Below are positions 29,009-37,403 of a stretch of DNA of 54,365 bases, one piece after another. Under the pieces are notes generated by a model, which ran no database searches, was not told the origin of the DNA, and saw only the letters and a list, made by a program, of their open reading frames with translations. Made by a program: the position numbers and the translations under genes. The DNA is from a bacterium. Lineage in GTDB: Bacteria; Fidelibacterota; UBA2242. Numbering within the stretch: position 1 is the stretch's first letter; every line of letters starts with the position of its first letter. The DNA lies in assembly GCA_018824205.1 (NCBI GenBank), contig JAHJGX010000058.1, forward strand, positions 1-54,365. The letters are read 5' to 3'.

Positions 29009-29111
29009 ATATCCAGACGTTTTTCGGAACAAACCATTTTCAGCAGAAGTGCCTAGCGCCAAACCCAAAGGGAAACGGCTTCTCTGGATATTTCATGACA
29101 GAATTTGGGTT
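29009..29111 (+). ncRNA. Structured 5' leader, riboswitch-like, class not recognised
   Basis: ATATCCAGA (29009-29017) and TCTGGATAT (29083-29091) form a perfect 9-bp outer stem. Directly stacked inside it are GAAG/CTTC (29046-29049 and 29079-29082), a bulged CC/GG pair, and a CCC-AAA-GGG hairpin (29064-29072). AACCCAAA (29062-29069) can instead pair over 8 bp with TTTGGGTT (29104-29111), giving a competing structure. The element lies 63 bp before the ATG of the BaeRF gene, so it is in position to control that gene. I could not match it to TPP, FMN, cobalamin, glycine, c-di-GMP, fluoride, guanidine or ZTP classes. Confidence 0.5.
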
Positions 29112-29174
29112 ATCTAACATCATTGGTTAAGGATCATTGAACTAATCATCAATATAAATAACTGAGGAGTGACC

Positions 29175-30314
29175 ATGATTAAAAGCAAAGTTGTCAAAGA
29201 GTTGGTTCATTTTTCCCAGAATGATTACCCGGTTACCAGTGCTTATTTTACAGTTGATTTTAAAAATGGTAATCACAAAACCCATATAGTGGAACTGAAA
29301 AAGATGATTCGGTATAAGAAAAACACAACATATTTTAAACTGTTGACCGAATCGGAGAAAAAATCTATCCTGGATGACTTTGATAAAATTATTAACTGGT
29401 TTGAAGTGGAGCTGGATAGCTCGAAATATATCAGCTCGGTATGTTTCAGTCAGAGTAAAACCGGTTTCTGGAAGATGATAAACCTTAAAAATCCGTTGGA
29501 AAATGAGCTGGTCATTCAGCCCAAACCTTATATCTATCAACTATCCAAACTTTTCAGCAATTACAGCCGCTATGCGGTCCTGCTGATTGATAAATCCAAA
29601 GCCCGTATATTTGAACAGTCTCTGGGTGACTATAAAGAATTGTACCGGGTTAGCGACAATGCACCGGAATCGGTCAAGGTTGGTGGTTTTAAAGGACGCC
29701 AGGAGCGCAAGGTCGAGCGCAATATCCATCAGGGTGTTGTACAGCATTACAAAGAAGTGTCCCAGAAGATGTTTGATCTGAATAAAAGCCATGATTTTAA
29801 TTGGATCGTGCTGGGTGGTCACCGGGAATCCATTGGTGAATTTCGTAAGTATCTGCATGATTATGTAGAGGCGAAAGTCACAGCAGTAGTGGATATTGAA
29901 CCTCACGCGCCCCTCACTGATGTGTTCGAAAAAGTTCACAAGGCCAGCAAGGATGCGCGCTTGAGATTTGAAGATAAACTGTTGGAAGATTTCAGCAACC
30001 GGAAAGAGGCCGACCGGGCCGTAGAAGGCATTGAAGCGGTTTTGCCAAAACTGCGGGAAAACTGGATTGATACACTGCTGCTTCACGAGAGTTATCAGCG
30101 CAAGGGAGTTTTTTGCCGGAACTGCCTGTATATTGATTTATCGCCCCTGGCGGAATGCCCCGAACATGGTGGCCCTTTAGAACGAACGCAAAATATTATC
30201 GAACATATGTTACACAACGCTCTTCAACAGGGTGTGGATATTCAGTTTATTCAACAGCCAATGGAAAAATATGGCAATCTGGCGGCCACCCTTCGTTATC
30301 CGATTCGGAGTTAA
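29175..30314 (+). CDS. BaeRF-family protein (bacterial eRF1-like)
   Basis: A protein of 379 aa from the ATG at 29175 with GAGGAG five nt upstream; the GTG at 29169 is inside that site. The central part YAVLLIDKSKARIFEQSLGD followed by the basic KGRQERKVERNIHQGVVQHYK and then WIVLGGHRESIGEFRKYL matches bacterial archaeo-eukaryotic release factor (BaeRF) proteins, relatives of eRF1/Vms1 domains. A late region has CRNC and CPEHGG, probably a small zinc-like knuckle. BaeRF proteins are thought to act on ribosomes in rescue or stasis; the exact role is not established. It may be controlled by the structured leader at 29009-29111. Confidence 0.8.
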   Translation: MIKSKVVKELVHFSQNDYPVTSAYFTVDFKNGNHKTHIVELKKMIRYKKNTTYFKLLTESEKKSILDDFDKIINWFEVELDSSKYISSVCFSQSKTGFWKMINLKNPLENELVIQPKPYIYQLSKLFSNYSRYAVLLIDKSKARIFEQSLGDYKELYRVSDNAPESVKVGGFKGRQERKVERNIHQGVVQHYKEVSQKMFDLNKSHDFNWIVLGGHRESIGEFRKYLHDYVEAKVTAVVDIEPHAPLTDVFEKVHKASKDARLRFEDKLLEDFSNRKEADRAVEGIEAVLPKLRENWIDTLLLHESYQRKGVFCRNCLYIDLSPLAECPEHGGPLERTQNIIEHMLHNALQQGVDIQFIQQPMEKYGNLAATLRYPIRS

Positions 30315-30437
30315 ATGAATAACTGTTCCAAAACCGGCGGGGAAGTTTTTGAAAATGAAAGTGAAAAGGCGATGAAAGACACTTCAATTAACAATTTAAG
30401 TCATCTGTCTAACTTGCCTATTTTCATTATTTTTTCC

Positions 30438-30467
30438 TTGACATTCTCCCGATATGAAGACTATATT
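30438..30467 (+). promoter_or_regulatory. Sigma-70-type promoter of the motor operon
   Basis: A perfect -35 TTGACA (30438-30443) and a -10 TATATT (30462-30467) are 18 bp apart. The predicted start is near 30474. It is one of the strongest promoters by eye in the window. AGTGTC (30487-30492) and GACACT (30508-30513) then form a hairpin in the leader. Confidence 0.75.
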
Positions 30468-30535
30468 TTTCTGAATGCAACGCCATAGTGTCAAACGTAA
30501 ATTTTTAGACACTTTATACCTGAAGGTGTGGGATT

Positions 30536-31507
30536 ATGAAAGTCAAAATATTTTTTGCGGCCTTTCTTGTAGTTCCTCTTTTGCAGGGTTGTAGCCTCTT
30601 CGGCAGCAAATCCGCAGATAAGAGTGAAACTGAGTTAGTTAAAGCGGCTCAACCGACGAGCCAAACCCAGCAGCAGGCAGCAGTTACGCCCGGTGCAGCT
30701 AGCAGCGGAGCTAGTGCAAAGCCACCTCAAGCGGTGGCTACTGCCCCGGCCCGTAGTAGCAGCGCTGACCAGGATTATGTGGTAAATGAACTGACATTCG
30801 AAGTTAAAAAGCTCTCCGCCGAGCTGAAGCACCTGCGATCCCAGTTACAGGATTTGCAGGCCAACAGCCAGATGTGGATGAACCCACTGGCCATGTACGA
30901 TAAGGAAATTATCACTGACAACGGTACTTCAATCTACGGGAAAATCATTTACCAGGATGACAAAATTGTCAAGGTTGAAACCCTGATCGGATACCTGGTT
31001 CTTGAAAAAGCCTCGATTGTTCGGGTCATCACCAATGTGCCCGAAGAACCGGCTCAGAAATATGTTCCGGCGGAGCTGGTGAGTGATGTTCAAAAGAGCA
31101 ACAGCTATCCCCAGGTTCCTCAGGCATCCTATGTTTCAAAAAGCGGTGAACCGGCCCAGGTGCCCGCAAGCACTGTTAAAATGCCAAATTGTGTTCTTGT
31201 TGGCAATATCAACGAACGTAAGGACCCTTCCGGTAATACCATTTTTTCCGGCGAAGTGAAAAATATTGGCGCCCGGCGGGCGGATTTTGTGAAAGTCAAT
31301 TTTGTTTTTCGAAAGAATTGGAGCGGCGATACCAAGACCCGCACTGCTTTTGTGGAGGGTACTTATTTTACTTTTGAAGATTCCGGGATTACGACTAACA
31401 ATTCGATGCTTCCCGGATCGTCCGGAAAATTTGAACTGATTATTCCGAAGAATTTTGGTAGCTTTATCGGTTATTCCTACACCATTGAATGGGAGCAGTA
31501 TAAATAA
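30536..31507 (+). CDS. FxLYD-domain lipoprotein with coiled coil
   Basis: A lipoprotein of 323 aa (LLQGC lipobox, Cys19) that opens the motor operon. After an Ala/Gln/Ser/Pro-rich linker (25-80) there is a coiled coil (VNELTFEVKKLSAELKHLRSQ, in part), then a small beta unit with the pattern GTSIYGKIIYQDDKIVKVET and GYLVLEKASIVRV, like short Sm/SH3-type strands. A second linker leads to an FxLYD domain from about residue 218 (GEVKNIGARRADFVKVNFVF to the end). FxLYD domains occur in exported proteins of unknown role. It is probably a periplasmic or outer-membrane partner of the motor encoded downstream. It ends one base into the next start codon. Confidence 0.8.
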   Translation: MKVKIFFAAFLVVPLLQGCSLFGSKSADKSETELVKAAQPTSQTQQQAAVTPGAASSGASAKPPQAVATAPARSSSADQDYVVNELTFEVKKLSAELKHLRSQLQDLQANSQMWMNPLAMYDKEIITDNGTSIYGKIIYQDDKIVKVETLIGYLVLEKASIVRVITNVPEEPAQKYVPAELVSDVQKSNSYPQVPQASYVSKSGEPAQVPASTVKMPNCVLVGNINERKDPSGNTIFSGEVKNIGARRADFVKVNFVFRKNWSGDTKTRTAFVEGTYFTFEDSGITTNNSMLPGSSGKFELIIPKNFGSFIGYSYTIEWEQYK

Positions 31508-32301
31508 TGGGAATGTCTGCCGTCAAAATCATTTGTATTGGAATTATGACCGTTACCGTTTGTTTTTCCCAAACCGATTCGACTCTGATCGACATTTCCG
31601 AAAAGAAAGCTGAAATCAACGAAAAAAAGGTAGAGGTTCTTGAACTGCAATCGAACCTTAGTAACAATGATGGCGAACTGCAGACGATCCGCGACGAAAT
31701 TGAAAAGCTGAAAACCTATAACAAGCGACTTCAGGACTCCCTGCTCACCAAGCAGGTGGAAATTGATTCGCTGATGGAACAACAGAATCAGGTTGAAAAT
31801 TTTAAAATGATCGTGACTGCTTTTGATGAGGACAAGGCCCTCACCGATGAGATTTTAGGATCCATAAAGGCAAGTGACATATCGTCTAAAGATACAGTTT
31901 CGGCGGTTCTGGATGTGGATGATTCGAAGTACCGAACCTTATATAACGAAGCCTTAAATTTATATTTTGACCGGGACTACCCGGCCAGTATCGTTAAATT
32001 TCGGAAATTACTAAAGTTGAGTCAACGCCATCCTCTGGCCGACAATTGCCAGTACTGGCTTGGTGAAAACCTCTATTCTCAGGAAAAATATTCCCAGGCG
32101 ATTGTGGAGTTTCAAAAAGTTGGACCACTAGGGGACGGCAACAAGGCAGATGCGGCGTTGTTTAAAACTGGTATGAGTCACCTGAAAATGGATCATCAGT
32201 CCCAGGCGCTGGGTGCCTTTAAACAGCTGGAAAAGCAGTTTCCCGGCAGTGAATTACTGGAAAAAGCGCAGCAATATTTGACAACTCAAGAAAAGTTTTG
32301 A
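31507..32301 (+). CDS. CpoB/YbgF-like coiled-coil and TPR protein 1
   Basis: An exported protein of 264 aa with a signal peptide (IICIGIMTVTVCFSQ). Residues 30-100 form a coiled coil (EKKAEINEKKVEVLELQSNL and following). Three TPR units fill residues 135-262: YNEALNLYFDRDYPASIVKF, CQYWLGENLYSQEKYSQAIVEF, KTGMSHLKMDHQSQALGAFK. This is the layout of CpoB/YbgF, the periplasmic partner of the ion-driven Tol-Pal complex. No tolB or pal is adjacent; here the partner is more likely the MotA/MotB/FliF system. It overlaps the preceding and following genes by 1 and 4 bp. Confidence 0.78.
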   Translation: MGMSAVKIICIGIMTVTVCFSQTDSTLIDISEKKAEINEKKVEVLELQSNLSNNDGELQTIRDEIEKLKTYNKRLQDSLLTKQVEIDSLMEQQNQVENFKMIVTAFDEDKALTDEILGSIKASDISSKDTVSAVLDVDDSKYRTLYNEALNLYFDRDYPASIVKFRKLLKLSQRHPLADNCQYWLGENLYSQEKYSQAIVEFQKVGPLGDGNKADAALFKTGMSHLKMDHQSQALGAFKQLEKQFPGSELLEKAQQYLTTQEKF

Positions 32302-33050
32302 ATGGAAACGTGATTCGAATTGCACTTATGCTTGTTATACCCCTTGCCATATCAGCCCAGAATGCCGATAGCAGTCGGGGGAAAATCAATAAAGATTTTA
32401 TGTACGATTTAGGGATTAAAATTGAGCCAGCGAGGGAGTCTGCCCCCCTTCACGGCATTGGCGTTGCTAACCCAGCTTTGGTTCACATACAGAACCAAAT
32501 GGACTCCCTCTCTTTGGCTTTTTCTCAATACACTGATAAAACCGAACGGCGATTGCAGACCTTGCAGCAGTTTGTGGATTCTCTGGAAGTGGAAAACCAG
32601 CGGCTTATAAACCAGATATTTCGGTCGCCCTATGCAGCTCTTGGTAACCCCCGGGTGATTTACTCAAAAAAAGAAGGTGAGCGGTTTTATCAAAAGGGCA
32701 ATGATGCCTATGTAAATCAGAATTATCAGATCGCAGTGGATTATTTTGTCAAGTGTATCGATAGTGATTTATCAGGCGCGCTGATCGGCGACGCCTATTT
32801 CTGGATTGGCAATTGTTACATCCATCTGAAGGATGAATATCTGGCACTGGAATATTTGAAAAAAGTGGTGGAATATCCTCTGTGTGAAAATCTGGATGAC
32901 GCACTTTTCATGTCAGCGGTAACCTATCGAAAGCTGGGCAATAAAGAAATGGCGACAATTTTTTTTAAACGGCTTCTCAGAAGATTTCCGGAGGGTCAGA
33001 TGGCAAAGCTGGCGGATCTGGAACTGAAGCGCTTGGGTACCATGGATTGA
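32298..33050 (+). CDS. CpoB/YbgF-like coiled-coil and TPR protein 2
   Basis: An exported protein of 250 aa. The TTG start overlaps the preceding stop (TTGA); a GTG four codons later also gives a signal peptide. The signal is followed by a Gln/Leu coiled coil (residues 65-105, YTDKTERRLQTLQQFVDSLE) and TPR units (GNDAYVNQNYQIAVDYFVKC, AYFWIGNCYIHLKDEYLALE, MSAVTYRKLGNKEMATIFFK). The overall design repeats that of the gene before it, though the sequences are well diverged, so the pair may be an old duplication. It probably acts in the periplasm with the motor proteins. Confidence 0.75.
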   Translation: MNGNVIRIALMLVIPLAISAQNADSSRGKINKDFMYDLGIKIEPARESAPLHGIGVANPALVHIQNQMDSLSLAFSQYTDKTERRLQTLQQFVDSLEVENQRLINQIFRSPYAALGNPRVIYSKKEGERFYQKGNDAYVNQNYQIAVDYFVKCIDSDLSGALIGDAYFWIGNCYIHLKDEYLALEYLKKVVEYPLCENLDDALFMSAVTYRKLGNKEMATIFFKRLLRRFPEGQMAKLADLELKRLGTMD

Positions 33051-33072
33051 GACCAAAACGGAGTATGAATTA

Positions 33073-34413
33073 ATGATAAAACGTGGTTATATCCTGATTG
33101 TAATATGTGTGATGTTAACGGTTTCCCTTTCCGGACAGATTACCCGGGTGGCTTTTACCAAGCCGGGTTTCATGATGAAAATCCCGACAAGCAGTATTTA
33201 CCGAACACCGTATATTTTTCGAACTGGTATTAGCACGGATATCTACGGTTTTGTAGATACTCTGATTACCCGGGGTGTGTTTTTCGAAACCGATTTATCA
33301 AATACATTTAAAATTGGCGTTACCTCAATTCAGGGACTCGGTGCCAGTCCGCCGGTTGAATTTGGTTTACATTTTCAAAAACGCTTGTTTGTTTACGGTG
33401 ATATCAGCTTTTCGGCGGGAGTGCATGATCTGGTTCTGAAACAGGGTGATAAAGAACTGAATATTGACACAAAAACCCTGTCTATTTTCGGTGTGATCAG
33501 CAATGAAAAGCAATTTGAAAATAGTAATTTATTTACGTATATGGGATTTGGAACCGGTGGCCTGGCAACCGGATTCGGAAGCGATTCGGCAACCAGTGCA
33601 GGGGTATTTGCCGGAGTGTTGCTGCACACCAGTATATTGGCTGACCGGGGCGGTATCGAGTTCATCGGCGAATTTGACGGTGGTGGTGTGAACGCCGGTG
33701 TCCGGATTCCGTTTACAAAGGATTATAATTTAACGCTGGGAGTCAATAATCTGGTTAAACTCTATAACTTTGCCGCTGAAGACTTTAATCTTGCATCAGT
33801 TGGGGATTATCCCAGCCTGAATATTGGCCTGGACTTTCGGATTCCCAGGGTAAAACCGGAGAGTGCCCGGCGTCGCCGGTTAGAGGGTATGGTAGACGAG
33901 GAAACGCAGATGATCCTGGATATGGAAGAGCAATTTGCCACGAAGCTGGATTCAACCCTGAAAGCGGCTGATTATGAAATTGCGAAGCTTAAAGACTCAT
34001 TAAAAGTGTATGAATCTGAAATAAAGTATCTGACCAGTGAGGTTGCGCAATTACGTCAGAAAACAGCGGTGCTGGAAGATTCGGTGCGTTCCGCTAAATT
34101 GGCTAAACACGCCATGGAACAGAATATTAATCTGGCCCTGAAACACCTTTCCCGATCGCTGAGGTATTTTTATGCCGGCGATTACCGTGAGGCGTTGCAG
34201 GAAGTTGAGGCCTCCATTGATCTGAATTCCAATCTGGCGCTGGCCTATGCCCGCCGAGGTTCCATTTATTACAAACTGGGTGATATTGACAGGGCAACAA
34301 TCAACTGGAATCTGGCACTTCGGATCGATCCGGAATACGATGATGTTCGTAATATATTGAGGGCCCTGAATGAAAACCGGTTAAGAAGCACAGGGTCAAC
34401 TCAAAAGGAATAA
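33073..34413 (+). CDS. Beta-rich envelope protein with coiled coil and TPR
   Basis: A protein of 446 aa with a signal peptide (ILIVICVMLTVSLSGQ). Residues 25-275 are rich in alternating, glycine-spaced beta strands (FGLHFQKRLFVYGDISFSAG, FTYMGFGTGGLATGFG, EFIGEFDGGGVNAGVRIPF), as in outer-membrane beta barrels. A coiled coil follows (KLDSTLKAADYEIAKLKDSL onward to about residue 350), and two TPR units end the protein (LRYFYAGDYREALQEVEASI, AYARRGSIYYKLGDIDRATI). A barrel with a periplasmic arm would connect the outer membrane to the inner-membrane motor. This is inference; I do not recognise the family. Confidence 0.65.
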   Translation: MIKRGYILIVICVMLTVSLSGQITRVAFTKPGFMMKIPTSSIYRTPYIFRTGISTDIYGFVDTLITRGVFFETDLSNTFKIGVTSIQGLGASPPVEFGLHFQKRLFVYGDISFSAGVHDLVLKQGDKELNIDTKTLSIFGVISNEKQFENSNLFTYMGFGTGGLATGFGSDSATSAGVFAGVLLHTSILADRGGIEFIGEFDGGGVNAGVRIPFTKDYNLTLGVNNLVKLYNFAAEDFNLASVGDYPSLNIGLDFRIPRVKPESARRRRLEGMVDEETQMILDMEEQFATKLDSTLKAADYEIAKLKDSLKVYESEIKYLTSEVAQLRQKTAVLEDSVRSAKLAKHAMEQNINLALKHLSRSLRYFYAGDYREALQEVEASIDLNSNLALAYARRGSIYYKLGDIDRATINWNLALRIDPEYDDVRNILRALNENRLRSTGSTQKE

Positions 34414-34424
34414 AGGATTAGTTT

Positions 34425-35213
34425 ATGGATATAGCGAGTTTAATAGGTGTTTTTGCCGGAATCGGTCTGATTGTATTAGGAATCTATCAATTAACTCCAA
34501 ATTTTATTGTTTTCGTCAGTTATTCCAGTTTTTTAATTGTTGCCGGAGGATCTTTCGCGGCTACTCTGTTAAGTTTTTCCCTGCAAGATGTGTTTGGATT
34601 GTTGCGCTCGACAATTGCTGTATTCAAAAAACAGAAAATTGATATGCCTGGTGAGGTCGAAGCGATTGTTGATCTGGCGCCGATTGCCCGAAAAAGCATG
34701 CAGGAGATGGAAAAATCTTTGGGTAACGTAAAGAATTTTTTCCTTCGGGATGGCCTCCAGATGGTTGTGGATGGCTATAACCCTGATGAAATCCGGGAGA
34801 TCCTCGAAACCCGGATTGAGAATCGGATACTACGGGAAAAAAGCGAGGCCAATGTTTTGAGAACCATGGGTAAATATTCGCCGGCTTTTGGTATGATCGG
34901 GACCCTGATTGGTCTCGTAGTGATGCTCTACGGTATGGCGGATATGGCCAGCGGTGGGGATGATCCTATGTCAGTTCTGGGTGGCGGTATGGGCGCAGCT
35001 TTAATCACCACCTTTTACGGAACAATTCTGGCGAATATGTTTTTTAACCCGATGGCCGAAAAATTTGAAACCCGGATTAAAAAACAGACGACCATGCAGC
35101 AGATGCTGATTGAAGGCGCGTTACTGATCCATGCCCGGAAGCATCCGTTGATTGTCCGTGAAAAATTGAATTCCTACTTAAGGCCTCGTGACTGGAAGAA
35201 ACCCGAGGAATAA
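34425..35213 (+). CDS. motA: MotA-type stator subunit
   Basis: A protein of 262 aa, close to PomA in length, with four membrane helices: LIGVFAGIGLIVLGIYQL, FIVFVSYSSFLIVAGGSF, SPAFGMIGTLIGLVVMLYGM and GAALITTFYGTILANMFF. The large cytoplasmic loop between helices 2 and 3 has the MotA landmarks (LAPIARKSMQEMEK, FLRDGLQMVVDGYNPDEI, ILETRIENR). TolQ and ExbB, which have three helices, are excluded. It forms the ion channel with MotB and pushes on FliG. Here it is followed by motB after 6 bp, and by FliF-like and FliG genes on the same strand. Confidence 0.93.
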   Translation: MDIASLIGVFAGIGLIVLGIYQLTPNFIVFVSYSSFLIVAGGSFAATLLSFSLQDVFGLLRSTIAVFKKQKIDMPGEVEAIVDLAPIARKSMQEMEKSLGNVKNFFLRDGLQMVVDGYNPDEIREILETRIENRILREKSEANVLRTMGKYSPAFGMIGTLIGLVVMLYGMADMASGGDDPMSVLGGGMGAALITTFYGTILANMFFNPMAEKFETRIKKQTTMQQMLIEGALLIHARKHPLIVREKLNSYLRPRDWKKPEE

Positions 35214-35219
35214 GGATAT

Positions 35220-35906
35220 ATGGCTGAAGAAGTCAAACGGAAGAAAAAGAGTTTACACGAAGAGGTGGCCGGCGAAGAAGCGGAACCATGGTTATTGACC
35301 TACGGTGATATGATGACGCTGCTGATGACCTTTTTTGTGCTGCTGTTTTCCATGTCCACCATTGATCCGGTGAAGCTGGAACAGTTTGGCGATTCCGTTG
35401 GCGATGCCTTGGGGGGGAAACAGAAAACGGAAAAGTTTTCGCTGGCTGAAATCTATAAAGAAGTTGTTAATGTTATTGAAGAGGAAAATTTGAAAGGGGT
35501 TGTCGAGGTTGAAACCAGCCCGAAGGGAGTTGCAATAATTTTACCCAGCAATATTTCATTTGCTTCCGGCAGCGCAAACCTTGATCCGAGAATTTTTCCG
35601 CTATTAAACAAATTTGAATCAATGATGATAAAATCCGTATTTCCTATTGCAATCGAAGGCCATACGGATAACGATCCGATTTCTTCGCCAATTTATCCCT
35701 CGAACTGGGAACTATCTGCGGCCCGATCGGCCCAGGTTGTCCGGTATTACATCGCCCGGGGAGTGCCGCCGGACAGATTACAGGCGATAGCCTACTCAGA
35801 CACTCGCCCGAAAGCCCTTGGCGCTACCGTTGCCGAAGCTAATTCTACGATCGATAAACGAGCTACGAACCGGCGCGTTGAAATATTTTTTCTAACAATG
35901 AGATAA
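35220..35906 (+). CDS. motB: MotB-type stator subunit with OmpA domain
   Basis: A protein of 228 aa. A basic N-terminus precedes a single membrane helix with the proton- or sodium-binding Asp30 in LLTYGDMMTLLMTFF. A short linker (55-85) leads to the OmpA-like peptidoglycan-binding domain: SFASGSANLDPRIFPLL, IEGHTDNDPI, NWELSAARSAQVVRYYIARG and NRRVEIFF. At 228 residues it is shorter than E. coli MotB (308 aa), chiefly in the linker and C-terminus. It anchors the stator to the cell wall. It is coupled to motA and precedes the FliF-like gene by 16 bp. Confidence 0.94.
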   Translation: MAEEVKRKKKSLHEEVAGEEAEPWLLTYGDMMTLLMTFFVLLFSMSTIDPVKLEQFGDSVGDALGGKQKTEKFSLAEIYKEVVNVIEEENLKGVVEVETSPKGVAIILPSNISFASGSANLDPRIFPLLNKFESMMIKSVFPIAIEGHTDNDPISSPIYPSNWELSAARSAQVVRYYIARGVPPDRLQAIAYSDTRPKALGATVAEANSTIDKRATNRRVEIFFLTMR

Positions 35907-35922
35907 TTAAGGAGTGTATCAA

Positions 35923-37389
35923 ATGCTCAAGAATAGCAGCAGAAAAATTATAATTCTATTTAGTATAATGACGCTTGTTTTACTGGGAACCGGTTTCCTG
36001 GCTGCTCAGGATAACCAGATATCCTACCTTTCGCAAAAATTAATGCTGGAAAACAGTCTGCGGGAACGTGTCACCGATGCCCTTGATAAACTTCTGGATG
36101 ACATCAAATTTGTGGTGGATGTCGCCGTTGAAATAGAGTTTACTGCCGCGGAACAGACCGAAACTGTCTATGAAACTCCGAAAGAAAGTGTCGGTCAGAC
36201 ACCGGTGATCAGCCCAACACCTCAGCGTTCAGTACCTGAGGACAAGACTCAAGACAAGGCGGTGAAGAGCCGTTCGTCGGATCTGGGATTGCCGCTGCCC
36301 GGTTTTGAAACTCCCGAAGAGGTGGTCCGGGCTGAGCAGAAAACTGCAGAGCCCACCCTTAAGGAAGGCCCGCCCGCAAAGACGGAAATGGCTGCTCCGG
36401 AGGCGGCGCCTGAGATAACACGCCAGGAACCAAAACGGATAGCCACACAGGTTCAGAGGTCATCGATGGCGATACCTGTGGTTAAACGTCAGCAGGTCAA
36501 TATCATTATGGAAGATGGCGTTACCCCTGAAATAATTGAAAACGTTCGTCAGGTTGTTTCGATTGCGTCCCATTATGACCGGGCCCGGGGTGATGTTATC
36601 AGTGTGATGACCGCCTCTTTCAAAAAGCGGGGTGATCAGGATGCCGCGGAAGCGATTATCTTGAAAAATATTGCTGAAAAAATAGATGATATGGAACGTC
36701 GTCAGCGTAATACTGAGCATGTGACAAAAATTGAGCAGCAGAAACAGGCTGAACGTCAGGTTTTGGTCCGGGATTCACTGCGGATGCAGGAATTGCGCAA
36801 ACAGATATCTGATCTGCAGACCCAGCTTAACGCACCCCAAATTTCAGAGGATCAGCGGGAACAAACCCGGGCGTTAGCCGATGTGCGGGAAACTGAACTG
36901 GTCAATCTGAAAGACCAGTTGCGGGAAAGCAACCGCCGGCTTCAGGATCTTGAAATGAGCGCCCTGGAAACATCACCGCCGGGATTTGCCCGAATGGATA
37001 ATTTGGGACTTTATATTATTCTGGCTTTGTTTGCACTGGCACTATTAATCCTGTTGATCATTTCCCTTGTCAACCGACGCACCCATCAAAAACGGCAGGA
37101 AATTGAATGGGGCTATGGGACAAAAGTACCTATGGGTCCGCGTCCTCAGCCGACGATACAACAACCCACTGTCCAGGCCCCGATACAGACAGCTCCTCCG
37201 GTTGCTCCGCCAGCCGCGCCACCGGTACAGGCCCCCCTTGTTGATACAACTGCGTTAAAAGAGGAGATGAAAGGTATCAAACAATCGGTAATATCGATGA
37301 GCGTCGGTCAGCCTGATACAGCATCACGAGTCATTAACGAATGGTTAGGACAAACTAAACAAGCCGAAGAGAGCGAATCGGAATTCTAA
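35923..37389 (+). CDS. Reduced FliF-like ring protein (RBM3 only)
   Basis: A protein of 488 aa from the ATG at 35923 (AAGGAG eight nt upstream; the GTG at 35914 is inside the site). Positions are given from that earlier GTG. An N-terminal signal or anchor is at 11-31. Residues 44-87 (NSLRERVTDALDKLL, VVDVAVEIEFTAAEQTETVY) and 192-238 (VNIIMEDGVTPEIIENVRQV, SHYDRARGDVISVMTASF) match the two halves of the RBM3 ring-building domain of FliF. A Pro/Glu-rich insert of about 100 residues separates them. RBM1 and RBM2 are absent. A coiled coil (255-350), a membrane helix (365-387), a Pro-rich linker and a C-terminal DTASRVINEWLG tail, like the FliG-binding tail of FliF, follow. FliF is usually about 550 aa. 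Confidence 0.8.
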   Translation: MLKNSSRKIIILFSIMTLVLLGTGFLAAQDNQISYLSQKLMLENSLRERVTDALDKLLDDIKFVVDVAVEIEFTAAEQTETVYETPKESVGQTPVISPTPQRSVPEDKTQDKAVKSRSSDLGLPLPGFETPEEVVRAEQKTAEPTLKEGPPAKTEMAAPEAAPEITRQEPKRIATQVQRSSMAIPVVKRQQVNIIMEDGVTPEIIENVRQVVSIASHYDRARGDVISVMTASFKKRGDQDAAEAIILKNIAEKIDDMERRQRNTEHVTKIEQQKQAERQVLVRDSLRMQELRKQISDLQTQLNAPQISEDQREQTRALADVRETELVNLKDQLRESNRRLQDLEMSALETSPPGFARMDNLGLYIILALFALALLILLIISLVNRRTHQKRQEIEWGYGTKVPMGPRPQPTIQQPTVQAPIQTAPPVAPPAAPPVQAPLVDTTALKEEMKGIKQSVISMSVGQPDTASRVINEWLGQTKQAEESESEF

Positions 37390-37403
37390 GGAGGAAGGAA
37401 AAG

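Noticed and set aside
29541-30086. Minus-strand open frame of 181 codons
   Set aside because: It is antisense to the BaeRF gene, which has a strong ribosome-binding site and family motifs.
31507-33050. CpoB-like genes as part of a Tol-Pal operon
   Set aside because: No tolQ, tolR, tolA, tolB or pal is adjacent; the stator gene has four membrane helices and a MotA loop.
34425-35906. MotA/MotB-like pair as a Zorya-type phage defence system
   Set aside because: ZorA has a long cytoplasmic tail and ZorC/ZorD or ZorE follow; here MotA is short and FliF/FliG-like genes follow.
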